From Streptomyces bauhiniae (GTDB lineage: Bacteria; Actinomycetota; Actinomycetes; Streptomycetales; Streptomycetaceae), in NCBI RefSeq assembly GCF_004784475.1, contig NZ_SRRT01000004.1:124001-188000 (forward strand): a stretch of DNA of 64,000 nt. The letters are read 5' to 3'. This document shows, one piece after another, positions 34,079 to 42,236 of this stretch. The notes under the pieces were generated by a model that saw only the letters and a list, made by a program, of their open reading frames with translations, did no database searches and was not told where the DNA came from. Both the position numbers and the translations under genes were made by a program. Positions within the stretch are counted from its first letter, which is position 1. Each line of letters begins with the position of its first letter.

Positions 34079-36484
34079 TCAGTCCTCGTGCCCCAGTTGC
34101 AGGTCACGCTCGGTGCGGCCGCCGCCCGCGACCTGGAGGACCGTGGCGACCGGCGGGTAGCCGGCCGCGATGACGGTGTACTCGCCGGAGGAGAGGTCGA
34201 CGAAGCGGAAGGTGCCGTCGGCACCCGTGGTGAGGGTGTCGACCACGTTCCCGGCCGCGTCGAGCAGGGTCACCCGCGCGTCCTCCACGGCGCGCCCTCC
34301 CCCGGCCCGGACGGTGCCCTTCAGTACGGCCCCGCCCGCGAGTTCGACGTCCTGCCGGGTCTCGCGGGACGCCTGGACGGTGACCGGGAGGGCGGCCGGG
34401 CGGAAGGCGGGGGCGCTGGCGGCCAGGGTGTACTCCCCCGCGACCAGCTCGCCGATGACGTACCCGCCCTCACGCCCGCTGCGGGTGGCGGCGACGACCT
34501 CGCCGTGCACGTTGGTGAGCGTGACGGTGGCGTCGCGCACGGGGCTGCCGTCGGCGGTGAGCACGGCGCCCGCGAGGCGTCCGGCGCCGCCGAGGACCAC
34601 GTCCAGCTCGACGGGGCGTTCGCCGACGGTGACGGAGACGGCCTGCGGCTGGTGGCCGCCGGCCGCGGCGATGAGCACGTAGGAGCCGGCGCCGGGGGTG
34701 GCCAGCGCGTAGCGGCCGTCGTCGCCGCTGGCGCCGCGGCCGATCTGCACCCCGCCGACGTCGATGAGGGTGAGCGCGGCGCGGGGCACCACGGTGCCGT
34801 CGGGGTGCTGGACGGTGCCGCAGACCGCGATCCCGGCGGTGTGCGGCGCGCGGGCCTGGGGCGGTACGGGGATGCCCGGCACGGTGTCCGGGTCGGTGGC
34901 GAGGGGGGCGTGCTGGGACACCAGGGGTTTCTCCTTGAGGAAGAAGGCGATGATCAGGCCGAGTACGAGCACCGGCACCAGGTACAGGAAGATCCGGGGC
35001 ATGGCGTCGGCGTAGGCGTGGATGTAGGCGTCCCGCAGCGCCGGGGGCAGCGCGTGCACGAGCTGCGGGGTGATCGCCTCGGGGTCGGGCAGCGCGGCCG
35101 AGGCGTCGGGCGGGAGGTCCTCGCGCAGGGCGTCGGTGAGCCGGTCGGCGAAGAGGGTGCCGAAGATGGCGGCGCCGACACTGCCGCCGATCTGCCGGAA
35201 GTAGTTGTTGGCGCTGGTGGCGGTGCCGAGGTCGGCGGGGCGCACGGAGTTCTGCACGGCGAGCACCAGGACGGGCATGACCAGGCCGATGCCGGTGCCG
35301 AGGACGGCCATCCAGACGCTGTAGGACAGCCGGGGGGTGTCGGTCTCCAGCCGGGACAGCAGCCACATGCCGAGCGCGGCGAGCGCGGCCCCGGCCACCG
35401 GGTAGACCTTGTAGCGGCCGGTGCGGCTGATGAGCTGGCCGCCGACGATGGAGGCGCCGACGATGCCCGCCATCATGGGCAGCATCAGCAGCCCGGACTC
35501 GGTGGCGCTGGCGCCGTCGACCATCTGGAGAAAGGTCGGCAGATAGCTGGCCGCGCCGAACAGGGCGACGCCGATCACCAGGCCGACCAGGCCGGTGATG
35601 TTGAAGACCGAGTCCCTGAACAGCCGCAGCGGGATGAGGGGTTCGGCGGCGAAACGCTCCGCCACGACGAACAGGATCACTGCCGCGACGGCGCCCGCGC
35701 CGAGGCCGATGATCTCGCGCGAGTCCCACGCGTACTCGGTCCCGCCCCAACTGGTCAGCAGCACCAGGCAGGTTGAGGCGGCGGCGAGCAGCAGCGCGCC
35801 GGGCACGTCCAGCCGGGCCCGCTTCCTCGGCCGGGGCAGCTTCAGCACGACGGCGACCACGGCGAGGGTGACCAGGCCGAAGGGGACGTTGATGTAGAAG
35901 CACCAGCGCCAGGAGAGATGGTCGGTGAAGTAGCCGCCGAGCAGCGGTCCGGCGACGGATGCGAGGCCGAAGGCGGCGCCGATCAGGCCCATGTAGCGGC
36001 CGCGCTGCCGGGGCGGCACGATGTCCGCGATGATCGCCTGCACGCCGATCATCAGGCCGCCCGCGCCGATGCCCTGCACCGCGCGGAAGGCGATCATCTG
36101 GTCCATGCTCTGCGCCCGCCCGGCGAGGGCGGAGCCGACCACGAAGACCAGGATGGCGAACTGGAAGACGCCCTTGCGGCCGAAGAGATCACCGAGCTTG
36201 CCGTAGAGCGGCAGGCCGATGGTGGAGGTCAGCAGATAGGCGGTGATCGCCCAGGACATCTTGTCCAGGCCGTGCAGCTCGCCGACGATCTTCGGCAGCG
36301 CGGTGGCCACGATCATCTGGTCCAGCGCGGCCAGCAGCAGCGCGAGCATCAGCCCGACGAAGACCAACCGCACCTGGCGCGCGCCGAGTTCGGGTTCCGG
36401 TGCGGGTGGTGGGTCCAGGTGTTCGACCGGAGCCGGCACCGCCTCGGTGACCGGCTCCTCGCACACCAGCGTCGTTCCGCCCAC
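34079..36484 (-). CDS. DHA2-type MFS exporter with C-terminal carboxypeptidase-regulatory-like repeats
   Basis: An 801-residue membrane transporter. Residues about 45-535 form a 14-helix drug:H+ antiporter-2 transporter, with the motif A loop [11 protein letters not shown] and motif C region GPLLGGYFT. After the last helix, residues about 545-800 contain three tandem beta-sandwich repeats of the carboxypeptidase regulatory type (e.g. [41 protein letters not shown], each followed by DG.Y/F..L..G.Y.(V/L).A). The GTG start is preceded by GAGGGGAG. The tail is not part of normal DHA2 exporters; its face of the membrane is not known. Substrate unknown. Confidence 0.9.
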   Translation of the reverse strand: MGGTTLVCEEPVTEAVPAPVEHLDPPPAPEPELGARQVRLVFVGLMLALLLAALDQMIVATALPKIVGELHGLDKMSWAITAYLLTSTIGLPLYGKLGDLFGRKGVFQFAILVFVVGSALAGRAQSMDQMIAFRAVQGIGAGGLMIGVQAIIADIVPPRQRGRYMGLIGAAFGLASVAGPLLGGYFTDHLSWRWCFYINVPFGLVTLAVVAVVLKLPRPRKRARLDVPGALLLAAASTCLVLLTSWGGTEYAWDSREIIGLGAGAVAAVILFVVAERFAAEPLIPLRLFRDSVFNITGLVGLVIGVALFGAASYLPTFLQMVDGASATESGLLMLPMMAGIVGASIVGGQLISRTGRYKVYPVAGAALAALGMWLLSRLETDTPRLSYSVWMAVLGTGIGLVMPVLVLAVQNSVRPADLGTATSANNYFRQIGGSVGAAIFGTLFADRLTDALREDLPPDASAALPDPEAITPQLVHALPPALRDAYIHAYADAMPRIFLYLVPVLVLGLIIAFFLKEKPLVSQHAPLATDPDTVPGIPVPPQARAPHTAGIAVCGTVQHPDGTVVPRAALTLIDVGGVQIGRGASGDDGRYALATPGAGSYVLIAAAGGHQPQAVSVTVGERPVELDVVLGGAGRLAGAVLTADGSPVRDATVTLTNVHGEVVAATRSGREGGYVIGELVAGEYTLAASAPAFRPAALPVTVQASRETRQDVELAGGAVLKGTVRAGGGRAVEDARVTLLDAAGNVVDTLTTGADGTFRFVDLSSGEYTVIAAGYPPVATVLQVAGGGRTERDLQLGHED

Positions 36485-36609
36485 GTACCGCTCCCCTCGC
36501 TCACACCTGTCGCACATCCCGCGTTACGCGACAACTGCGAACACATACGGCGAGTTACGGCATGAATCCGGTCTCGGCGGAGATCACTCGAACCGGTGAG
36601 GGGAGCGGC

Positions 36610-36630
36610 GCGGGGAGCAACGCCCCCCGC
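36610..36630 (-). terminator. Hairpin terminator downstream of the SRPBCC gene
   Basis: GCGGGG (36610-36615) and CCCCGC (36625-36630) form a G+C stem 22 bp after the SRPBCC stop (reading leftwards). No U-tract follows. Confidence 0.4.
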
Positions 36631-36651
36631 ACCGGCCGGTGTTTGGAGAGA

Positions 36652-37095
36652 TCAGCTCTCGACCTGGGCAGCGAGCCTGTCGAGCACCGAGTCGTAGATG
36701 CGGCCCAGGCCCTTGGGGGCGAAGGTGCGCTCGAAGAAGCCGCCGATGCCGCCGGCGCCCTTCCAGGTGGTGGTGACCACGACACGGGAGCGGCCCTCGT
36801 CGGCCGGCGTGACGCGCCAGGTGGTGACCATGGTGGAGTTCTGGTCCTTCTCGACCAGCTCGCCCGGGGTCGGCTCGCTGACCTCCAGCAGGCAGTCGCG
36901 TACGCGCTTGCTGGTGGCCTGGAGCTTCCAGTGGACGAGGGTGCCCGCGCCGTCGCCGCCCTCGCGGACCTCGTACTCGCTGAAGTGCTCGGGGAGCAGC
37001 TTCGGGCGGGTGGTCCGGTAGTCGGTCAGCGCGTCGAACACCCTGTCGGCGTTCGCCGCGACGACTCGTTCCGTAGTGGCCTCGACCTGCGCCAT
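36652..37095 (-). CDS. SRPBCC-family (START-like) protein
   Basis: A 147-residue single-domain protein of the polyketide-cyclase/START-like fold: ATTERVVAANADRVFDALTDY at the start, a long curved sheet (VHWKLQATSKRVRDCLLEVSEP, TTWRVTPADEGRSRVVVTTTW) and the closing C-terminal helix GLGRIYDSVLDRLAAQVES. Such proteins bind hydrophobic ligands in a cavity. No polyketide genes are close by. The ATG start follows a GGAGGAGAG site. It is divergent from the SOS-boxed radical SAM gene. Confidence 0.82.
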   Translation of the reverse strand: MAQVEATTERVVAANADRVFDALTDYRTTRPKLLPEHFSEYEVREGGDGAGTLVHWKLQATSKRVRDCLLEVSEPTPGELVEKDQNSTMVTTWRVTPADEGRSRVVVTTTWKGAGGIGGFFERTFAPKGLGRIYDSVLDRLAAQVES

Positions 37096-37185
37096 CGCTC
37101 TCCTCCAGGACCTGTGTCTCCAGCGTTTCGGATCAGCCAACCACCCCGGCATCCCGGCTCCAAATCCGGGTCCGCCCGATCATGG

Positions 37186-37203
37186 GAACAGATGTTCTAT
37201 TGT
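37186..37203 (+). promoter_or_regulatory. LexA (SOS) box and overlapping -10 element
   Basis: GAAC-AGAT-GTTC (37186-37197) is a perfect match to the GAAC-N4-GTTC operator of actinobacterial and Bacillus LexA. It abuts a -10-like TATTGT (37198-37203), so bound LexA would block the promoter. It lies 32 bp before the radical SAM start. Confidence 0.8.
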
Positions 37204-37229
37204 GGGGAACGAGCTACCGAGGAGGCGTC

Positions 37230-38276
37230 ATGCGCTGGGAGAACCTGACCGACGAGTCCGGTGGTCACGGCCGGACCCCCGACGGCGCGCTGTTCGGCGC
37301 GGACGCCGTGGTGACCCGTACCTTCGACACGCCCGAGTTCAAGGGCATCACCTTTCACGAGGTGCGGGCGCGGTCGATCCTGAACCGGGTGCCGGGCGCG
37401 TCCCGGATGCCGTTCGAGTGGACGGTGAACCCCTATCGGGGCTGTTCGCATGCCTGTGTGTACTGCTTCGCCCGCAAGACGCACAGCTATCTGGACCTGG
37501 ACACCGGTCTCGGCTTCGACTCGCAGATCGTGGTCAAGGTCAACGCGCCCGAGGTGCTGCGCCGCCAGCTCGCCTCGCCGCGCTGGGGCGGGGAGCACGT
37601 GGCGATGGGCACCAACGTGGACTGCTACCAGCGCGCGGAGGGGCGCTATCGCCTGATGCCGGGGATCATCGACGCCCTCACCGAGCGGGCCAACCCCTTC
37701 TCCATCCTCACCAAGGGCACCCTGATCCTGCGCGACCTGGACCAACTGGTGCGCGCGGCCGAGGTCACCGACGTCGGCATCTCGGTCTCCGTGGGCTTCA
37801 CCGACGCCGCGCTGTGGCGCACGGTGGAGCCGGGCACCCCGGCGCCCGAGCGGCGCCTTGACGTGGTGCGCACGCTCGGCGAGCACGGCATCGGCTGCGC
37901 GGTACTGATGGCCCCGGTGATCCCCTTCCTCAGCGACCAGCCAGCCCAACTGCGCGACACCGTCCGCGCCATCGCGGAGTCCGGGGCCACCTCGGTGACC
38001 CCGCTGGTGCTGCATCTGCGGCCCGGCGCGCGGGAGTGGTTCATGAGCTGGCTCGCCGAGCACCACCCGCACCTGGTGACCCGCTACCAGCGGCTGTACG
38101 CGGGCGGCTCCTACGCCCCCACCTGGTACCAGCGCCGGGTCACCCGCCAGGTGCACGAGCTGGCACGGGAGTACGGCATCGGGCCGACCCGCGCGGGCGC
38201 CACCCGGCGCATCCGCCCGGCCCGGAGCGACGAGCGGCCGGCGGAGCCGGAACCGACGCAGCTCACCCTGATGTGA
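37230..38276 (+). CDS. Radical SAM protein, Rv2578c/spore-photoproduct-lyase-like
   Basis: A 348-residue radical SAM enzyme. The [4Fe-4S] cluster motif CSHACVYC is at C72, C76 and C79, preceded by TVNPYRG, the signature of the Rv2578c family, which resembles SplB/DNA repair photoproduct lyases. Further SAM-domain elements are VAMGTNVDCYQ, FSILTKGTLILRD and VSVGFTD. The ATG at 37230 follows GAGGAGG. A perfect SOS box covers the promoter, supporting a DNA-damage role. The damage substrate is unknown. Confidence 0.9.
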   Translation: MRWENLTDESGGHGRTPDGALFGADAVVTRTFDTPEFKGITFHEVRARSILNRVPGASRMPFEWTVNPYRGCSHACVYCFARKTHSYLDLDTGLGFDSQIVVKVNAPEVLRRQLASPRWGGEHVAMGTNVDCYQRAEGRYRLMPGIIDALTERANPFSILTKGTLILRDLDQLVRAAEVTDVGISVSVGFTDAALWRTVEPGTPAPERRLDVVRTLGEHGIGCAVLMAPVIPFLSDQPAQLRDTVRAIAESGATSVTPLVLHLRPGAREWFMSWLAEHHPHLVTRYQRLYAGGSYAPTWYQRRVTRQVHELAREYGIGPTRAGATRRIRPARSDERPAEPEPTQLTLM

Positions 38277-38364
38277 GCGCGTTCGAGGGCATCCGGCGAC
38301 CCGTTCGGGTCAAGTGCGGGGCGGACGGGCTCAAGGGACGGGGATTGCAGGGACGATGCCGCGA

Positions 38365-38385
38365 GGACCGCGGCCCTCGCGGTCC
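38365..38385 (+). promoter_or_regulatory. Hairpin in the 5' leader of the tripeptidyl aminopeptidase
   Basis: GGACCGCG (38365-38372) pairs perfectly with CGCGGTCC (38378-38385) around a 5-nt loop, 32 bp upstream of the ATG. It may be the terminator of the radical SAM gene or a leader structure. Confidence 0.4.
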
Positions 38386-38417
38386 GCGCCATCCTCCGTC
38401 CCGTGGAGTTGCCACGC

Positions 38418-39980
38418 ATGAGAACACGCGCAGCCGTGCTGGGCGCGACGGCCGTCCTGCTGGCGGCCTCGGCCACCGCCCTGCCCGTCCAGGCCGCCCC
38501 CGCCCCCGCCGCGCCGGGCCTGACCTGGAAGGACTGCGGCACCGGCGACTACCCGACCCTCCAGTGCGCCTCCCTGAAGGTCCCGCTGGACCACGCCCGG
38601 CCGGCCGGGCGGCAGATCTCGCTCGCCCTGTCCCGCGTCCCGCACACCGCCAAGACGTCCCAGGGACCGCTGCTGGTCAACCCCGGCGGCCCCGGCGGCA
38701 GCGGGCTCACCCTCGCCGGGTACATCGCCTCCGCGCTGCCCGCGACGGTGGCCGCGCAGTACGACGTCATCGGCTTCGACCCGCGCGGCGTCGGCAAGAG
38801 CACCCCGGCGCTGAACTGCGCACCGGACCACTTCACGCCGGTACGCCCGGACACCGTCCCGGCCACACCCGAGCTGGAGCGGCGGAACCTGGACCGGGTG
38901 CGGTCCTTCGCCGCCGCCTGCGGCAAGGCCCACGCGGACGTGCTGCCGTACATCGACACCGTCTCCGCCGCCCGTGACCTGGACGCGGTCCGCGCGGCCC
39001 TGGGCGCCGGCCGCCTCAGCTACCTCGGCTACTCCTACGGCACCTACCTGGGCGCGGTCTACGCCAAGCTCTTCCCGGCGCGGGTGCACCGGCTGGTGCT
39101 GGACTCGATCGTCAACCCGACCGGCGTCTGGTACGAGGACAACCTCACCCAGGACCACGCTTTCGACGCCCGCCACAAGGCCCTGATGGCCTGGATCGCC
39201 ACGCACGACGAGGCGTACGGCCTGGGCACCGACCCCGCGCGGATCGAGGCCGACTGGTACGCGCTGCGGGCCGCGCTGGCGAAGGACCCGGCGGACGGCA
39301 CAGTGGGTGCCGCCGAGCTGGAGGACACCTATATGCCGGGCGGCTACTACGACGGCTACTGGCCCTACCTCGCCGAGGCGCTGGCCTCCTGGGTGCACGA
39401 CAAGGACACCGGGCCGCTGGAGCAGGCGTACGAGAACTTCGCCGCCGTCGACGCGGGCGGGGACAACAACTACAGCGTCTACACGGCCGTGCAGTGCCGG
39501 GACGCGCCCTGGCCGCGCGACTGGCGCCGCTGGTCGCGGGACACCTGGGCGGCCCACCGCAAGTCGCCCTTCATGACCTGGAACAACGCCTGGTACAACG
39601 CGCCGTGCGCGTTCTGGCCCACGCCCCCGCGCGAGCCGGTCAACATCGCCAACGGCAAGCTCCCCCCGGCCCTGCTCTTCCAGGCGACGGACGACGCGGC
39701 GACCCCGTACTCGGGCGGCGTGATGACCCACCGCCTCCTGGCCCACTCCAGCCTGGTGGTCGAGCAGGGCGGCGGCAACCACGGCATCACCCTGACCGGC
39801 AACTCCTGCCTGGACGACCACCTCACCGCCTACCTCACCGACGGCACGGTCCCCCGCGGCCGGGGCGAAGTGGACGCGGTCTGCGCCAAGTCCCCCGCCC
39901 CGAAGCCCCTGGACGCCAAGACGGCCCCCGCCGCCTCAAAGGGCTCGACCCTCCACGGCCTCCTGGGCTTCCGCCACTGA
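38418..39980 (+). CDS. Secreted tripeptidyl aminopeptidase (S33, SlpD/Tap family)
   Basis: Extracellular alpha/beta hydrolase, 520 residues. The signal peptide is MRTRAAVLGATAVLLAASATALPVQAA. The oxyanion strand LLVNPGGPGGSG and FDPRGVGKS are followed by the nucleophile in LGYSYGTYLG, the Asp in LLFQATDDAATPYSGG and the His in QGGGNHGITL; the C-terminal TAP-like domain is intact. It releases tripeptides from proteins during growth on peptide media or mycelial turnover. The ATG at 38418 is chosen as the start of the signal peptide. A perfect 12-bp terminator stem follows. Confidence 0.93.
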   Translation: MRTRAAVLGATAVLLAASATALPVQAAPAPAAPGLTWKDCGTGDYPTLQCASLKVPLDHARPAGRQISLALSRVPHTAKTSQGPLLVNPGGPGGSGLTLAGYIASALPATVAAQYDVIGFDPRGVGKSTPALNCAPDHFTPVRPDTVPATPELERRNLDRVRSFAAACGKAHADVLPYIDTVSAARDLDAVRAALGAGRLSYLGYSYGTYLGAVYAKLFPARVHRLVLDSIVNPTGVWYEDNLTQDHAFDARHKALMAWIATHDEAYGLGTDPARIEADWYALRAALAKDPADGTVGAAELEDTYMPGGYYDGYWPYLAEALASWVHDKDTGPLEQAYENFAAVDAGGDNNYSVYTAVQCRDAPWPRDWRRWSRDTWAAHRKSPFMTWNNAWYNAPCAFWPTPPREPVNIANGKLPPALLFQATDDAATPYSGGVMTHRLLAHSSLVVEQGGGNHGITLTGNSCLDDHLTAYLTDGTVPRGRGEVDAVCAKSPAPKPLDAKTAPAASKGSTLHGLLGFRH

Positions 39981-39988
39981 ACCCCCCA

Positions 39989-40018
39989 CCGGTGCCCGCC
40001 ACTTCCGGCGGGCACCGG
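39989..40018 (+). terminator. Strong hairpin terminator
   Basis: CCGGTGCCCGCC (39989-40000) is perfectly complementary to GGCGGGCACCGG (40007-40018) with a 6-nt loop, just after the aminopeptidase stop. Confidence 0.8.
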
Positions 40019-40064
40019 AAAATCCGGGGGCGCCCGGCCGGTGCCGCTCTCTACGCTCCCCGCC

Positions 40065-40574
40065 ATGGACACCCTCACCATCCGCCCCATGGCCCTCTCC
40101 GACTGCGACCGCGTGGCGGAGATCCGCGTGACCGGCTGGCGGCACGCCTACCGGGGGCTGATGCCGCAGGCGGACCTCGACGGACTGAGCGCCGAGGCCG
40201 ACGCCGAGCGCCGCCGGGCCCACTTCACGCGCCCGGACGACCCCACCACCCATCTGGTCGCCGAACGCGCCGGCCAGGTCGTCGGCTGGGCCTCGGTGGG
40301 ACCGTACCGGGACGGCGAAACCCGCACGCCGGACGCCGAGTTGTACGCCCTCTACGCCGACCCCGCGCACATCGGAACCGGCATCGGCCGGACCCTCCTC
40401 ACCGAGGCCCTCGCCCGCAGCACCGCCCACCCGCGCATACTGCTCTGGGTCCTGCGGGACAACACCCGCGCCCGGAGCTTCTACGAGCGAGCCGGCTTCC
40501 GCCCGGACGGCGCCGAGGACGGCACATCGGTGCCGGAGGTGCGGTACGCCAGGTCTCAACTCCGCTGCTGCTGA
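40065..40574 (+). CDS. GNAT N-acetyltransferase
   Basis: A 169-residue acetyltransferase. The acetyl-CoA signature is LYADPAHIGTGIGRTLLTEAL (about 96-116), followed by LWVLRDNTRARSFYERAGFRPDG. Substrate unknown. There is no Shine-Dalgarno before the ATG, but a TACGCT element lies about 10 bp upstream, so the mRNA is probably leaderless. The 3' end overlaps the convergent HEAT-like gene by 19 bp. Confidence 0.85.
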   Translation: MDTLTIRPMALSDCDRVAEIRVTGWRHAYRGLMPQADLDGLSAEADAERRRAHFTRPDDPTTHLVAERAGQVVGWASVGPYRDGETRTPDAELYALYADPAHIGTGIGRTLLTEALARSTAHPRILLWVLRDNTRARSFYERAGFRPDGAEDGTSVPEVRYARSQLRCC

Positions 40575-41149
40575 CGCGGGATGCGTCCCAGCGCGGTCAC
40601 GGCGGCCGCCGCCAGGGGCGGATGGGCGAGGGCTTCGGTCAGCACTCGCTTCGCCCGTGGGTCGGCCAGGGTACCGAGGCCCTCCACGCAGGCGAGGGCG
40701 ACCCGGCGGTAGGGGTCGTGGGGGCGGAGGCGGCGTTCGAGAGTGGTGATGAGTGCGGGGACCGACTCGGGCGCGCGCAACCGGACGAGGAGACGCACCG
40801 GTTGGAGGGCGTAGGCGACCCGGAGTTCATTGGTGGCGAGCGCGGCGGCCGCCCGCGCGGTACGCGGGTCCCCGAGCACGGCCAGCGCCTCGGCCGCCGC
40901 CGCGCACCGGGGCGGGTCCCGGTGATTGAGCAGCAGCACCAGAGACTCGAACGCCCGCCGGTCCCCGGCGACTCCGAGCCGATAGGCGGCCAACTCACGG
41001 GCCCACAGGGGCTGTCCGGGCGCGGTCAGTACCTGCGCCAGTTCATCGAGGTCCCCGGTGCCGAGCAGCCGCTCCAGCGCCGCCGCACCCCGTGACTCCT
41101 GGCGCAGGCGATCGGCGATCGCGTACGGCGCCGCGTGCCGGTCAGTCAC
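40556..41149 (-). CDS. HEAT-repeat-like protein
   Basis: A 197-residue alpha-helical repeat protein. Successive helical hairpins read LWARELAAYRLGVAGDRRAFESLVLLLNHRDP, PRCAAAAEALAVLGDPRTARAAAALAT, VRLLVRLRAPESVPALITTLERRL and RRVALACVEGLGTLADPRAKRVLTEAL, the pattern of HEAT/PBS-lyase-like scaffolds. It has no catalytic residues and is probably a protein-interaction scaffold. The GTG start overlaps the upstream alpha/beta hydrolase stop by 8 bp, so it is translationally coupled to that gene and may bind its product. Confidence 0.75.
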   Translation of the reverse strand: MTDRHAAPYAIADRLRQESRGAAALERLLGTGDLDELAQVLTAPGQPLWARELAAYRLGVAGDRRAFESLVLLLNHRDPPRCAAAAEALAVLGDPRTARAAAALATNELRVAYALQPVRLLVRLRAPESVPALITTLERRLRPHDPYRRVALACVEGLGTLADPRAKRVLTEALAHPPLAAAAVTALGRIPRQQQRS

Positions 41150-42002
41150 TGCCGAGGGACTTGAGCTGCCGCTGGAGAACGCTGGGACCGATGAGACCGA
41201 AATGATCGAGTTCGGTGATATGGAAGGAGACCCGCGCGGTGTCGGCACCCTGCCCCTGAACGGCGGATTCCATTCCGGACAGATGTTCTTGATAGTCGGC
41301 GGAGAGCACGATGTTCACGCTGTCCGCGATTTCGACCACACGTGCCACTCGGGCACCGAACTGATCATATCCGGCGGGTTCCCAGTAGTGCATCATGTCG
41401 TCCGCCAACTGCCGGACCTGACCGAAGTCCTTCGCCGCGATTCTGCTCGCATAGGTGCACAAGGATCGAAATCCGTCGAGATCGGGTGCCAGTTCGACCA
41501 GTTTTTTCAGCGCCGGAAGCGGATCACGCCGGTCGGCGGCGGCGAACAGCCGTGAGATGGTCATCGTCGACCGATTCACATTGGGGTCGAGCAGCAGGGC
41601 GCCCTGGAGCGGGGGGCGCCACTCGCCGGGGCTCGACATCCAGTGCTCGGCCAGTTGCAGCACCAGATCGGCGCCGAGCGAGAACCCGGCGAGAACGATC
41701 CGTTTCTCCGGCTGGTCGCGCGCGATCCTGCGCACCAGGGCGGCCACCATCTCGACGTGCTGCCGCACCGGCACGGGTGAGAGATGGTCCGTCGCACGGG
41801 GTGCGTAACCCGCCAGGTTGACGGCGATTCCATGCGTTTCGTGCGACTCCAGATACCCCTGATAATCCGTCGCGTCCAGCCCCAGGCCGTGGAAGAACAC
41901 CGTCACAGTGGGCGAATCGGCCACACGTTCCAGATAGCTGAGCTGTCCGAAACTCTTGTACGTCAAGCTGCCCGAAGGCAGAGAAGACAGAAGGGTTGCC
42001 AT
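41142..42002 (-). CDS. Alpha/beta hydrolase A (paralogue of the 44605-45741 product)
   Basis: A 286-residue alpha/beta-hydrolase-fold protein. It has VFFHGLGLDATDYQGY, the nucleophile elbow LAGFSLGADLVL, LLLDPNVNRSTMTISR, and the terminal ELDHFGL histidine. It is clearly paralogous to the product of the last gene of this cluster: both share HGLGLDA-D, GFS-G-DL, LLLDPN-N-STM-IS, KD-GQV and DYWEP/HYWEP. It lacks a membrane anchor. Start: ATG at 42002, or the in-frame GTG at 42014. Substrate unknown; an ester or thioester hydrolase is plausible. It is divergent from the EgtA-like gene. Confidence 0.8.
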   Translation of the reverse strand: MATLLSSLPSGSLTYKSFGQLSYLERVADSPTVTVFFHGLGLDATDYQGYLESHETHGIAVNLAGYAPRATDHLSPVPVRQHVEMVAALVRRIARDQPEKRIVLAGFSLGADLVLQLAEHWMSSPGEWRPPLQGALLLDPNVNRSTMTISRLFAAADRRDPLPALKKLVELAPDLDGFRSLCTYASRIAAKDFGQVRQLADDMMHYWEPAGYDQFGARVARVVEIADSVNIVLSADYQEHLSGMESAVQGQGADTARVSFHITELDHFGLIGPSVLQRQLKSLGSD

Positions 42003-42014
42003 GGAATCGGCCAC

Positions 42015-42236
42015 TCTCTTGAACGGGATGGGCGCGGAAAGGGCTTCCGGTGACGACAGACCCTAGTCCAGTACCCGTTCCGACATCGCAGGAATCGGAA
42101 CTTTCCGGCCGCATCGTTTACCGCAAGCTTCATGCCCGACGGCCGCGGGTAGAAATGATTCCGAGCTTGAGGGATTCCCGTACGGCCGTTCCATCCATGT
42201 CGGGGTGATCACTAGGGCTGGGGGGAGCGTGCTCCT
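42015..42236. promoter_or_regulatory. Divergent promoter region of the EgtA-like cluster
   Basis: Both divergent genes must be read from these 222 bp. ACTAGGG occurs on the minus strand at 42062-42068 and on the plus strand at 42211-42217, each at a plausible -10 position for its gene, and ATGTCGG lies upstream of each, though at different spacing (14 and 9 bp). This mirror arrangement suggests shared control. No known sigma-factor consensus is matched. Confidence 0.35.

Noticed and set aside
36630..36641. CACCGGCCGGTG palindrome between the MFS and SRPBCC genes
   Set aside because: It is a short pure G+C dyad of a type expected by chance at this composition and shows no link to a promoter.
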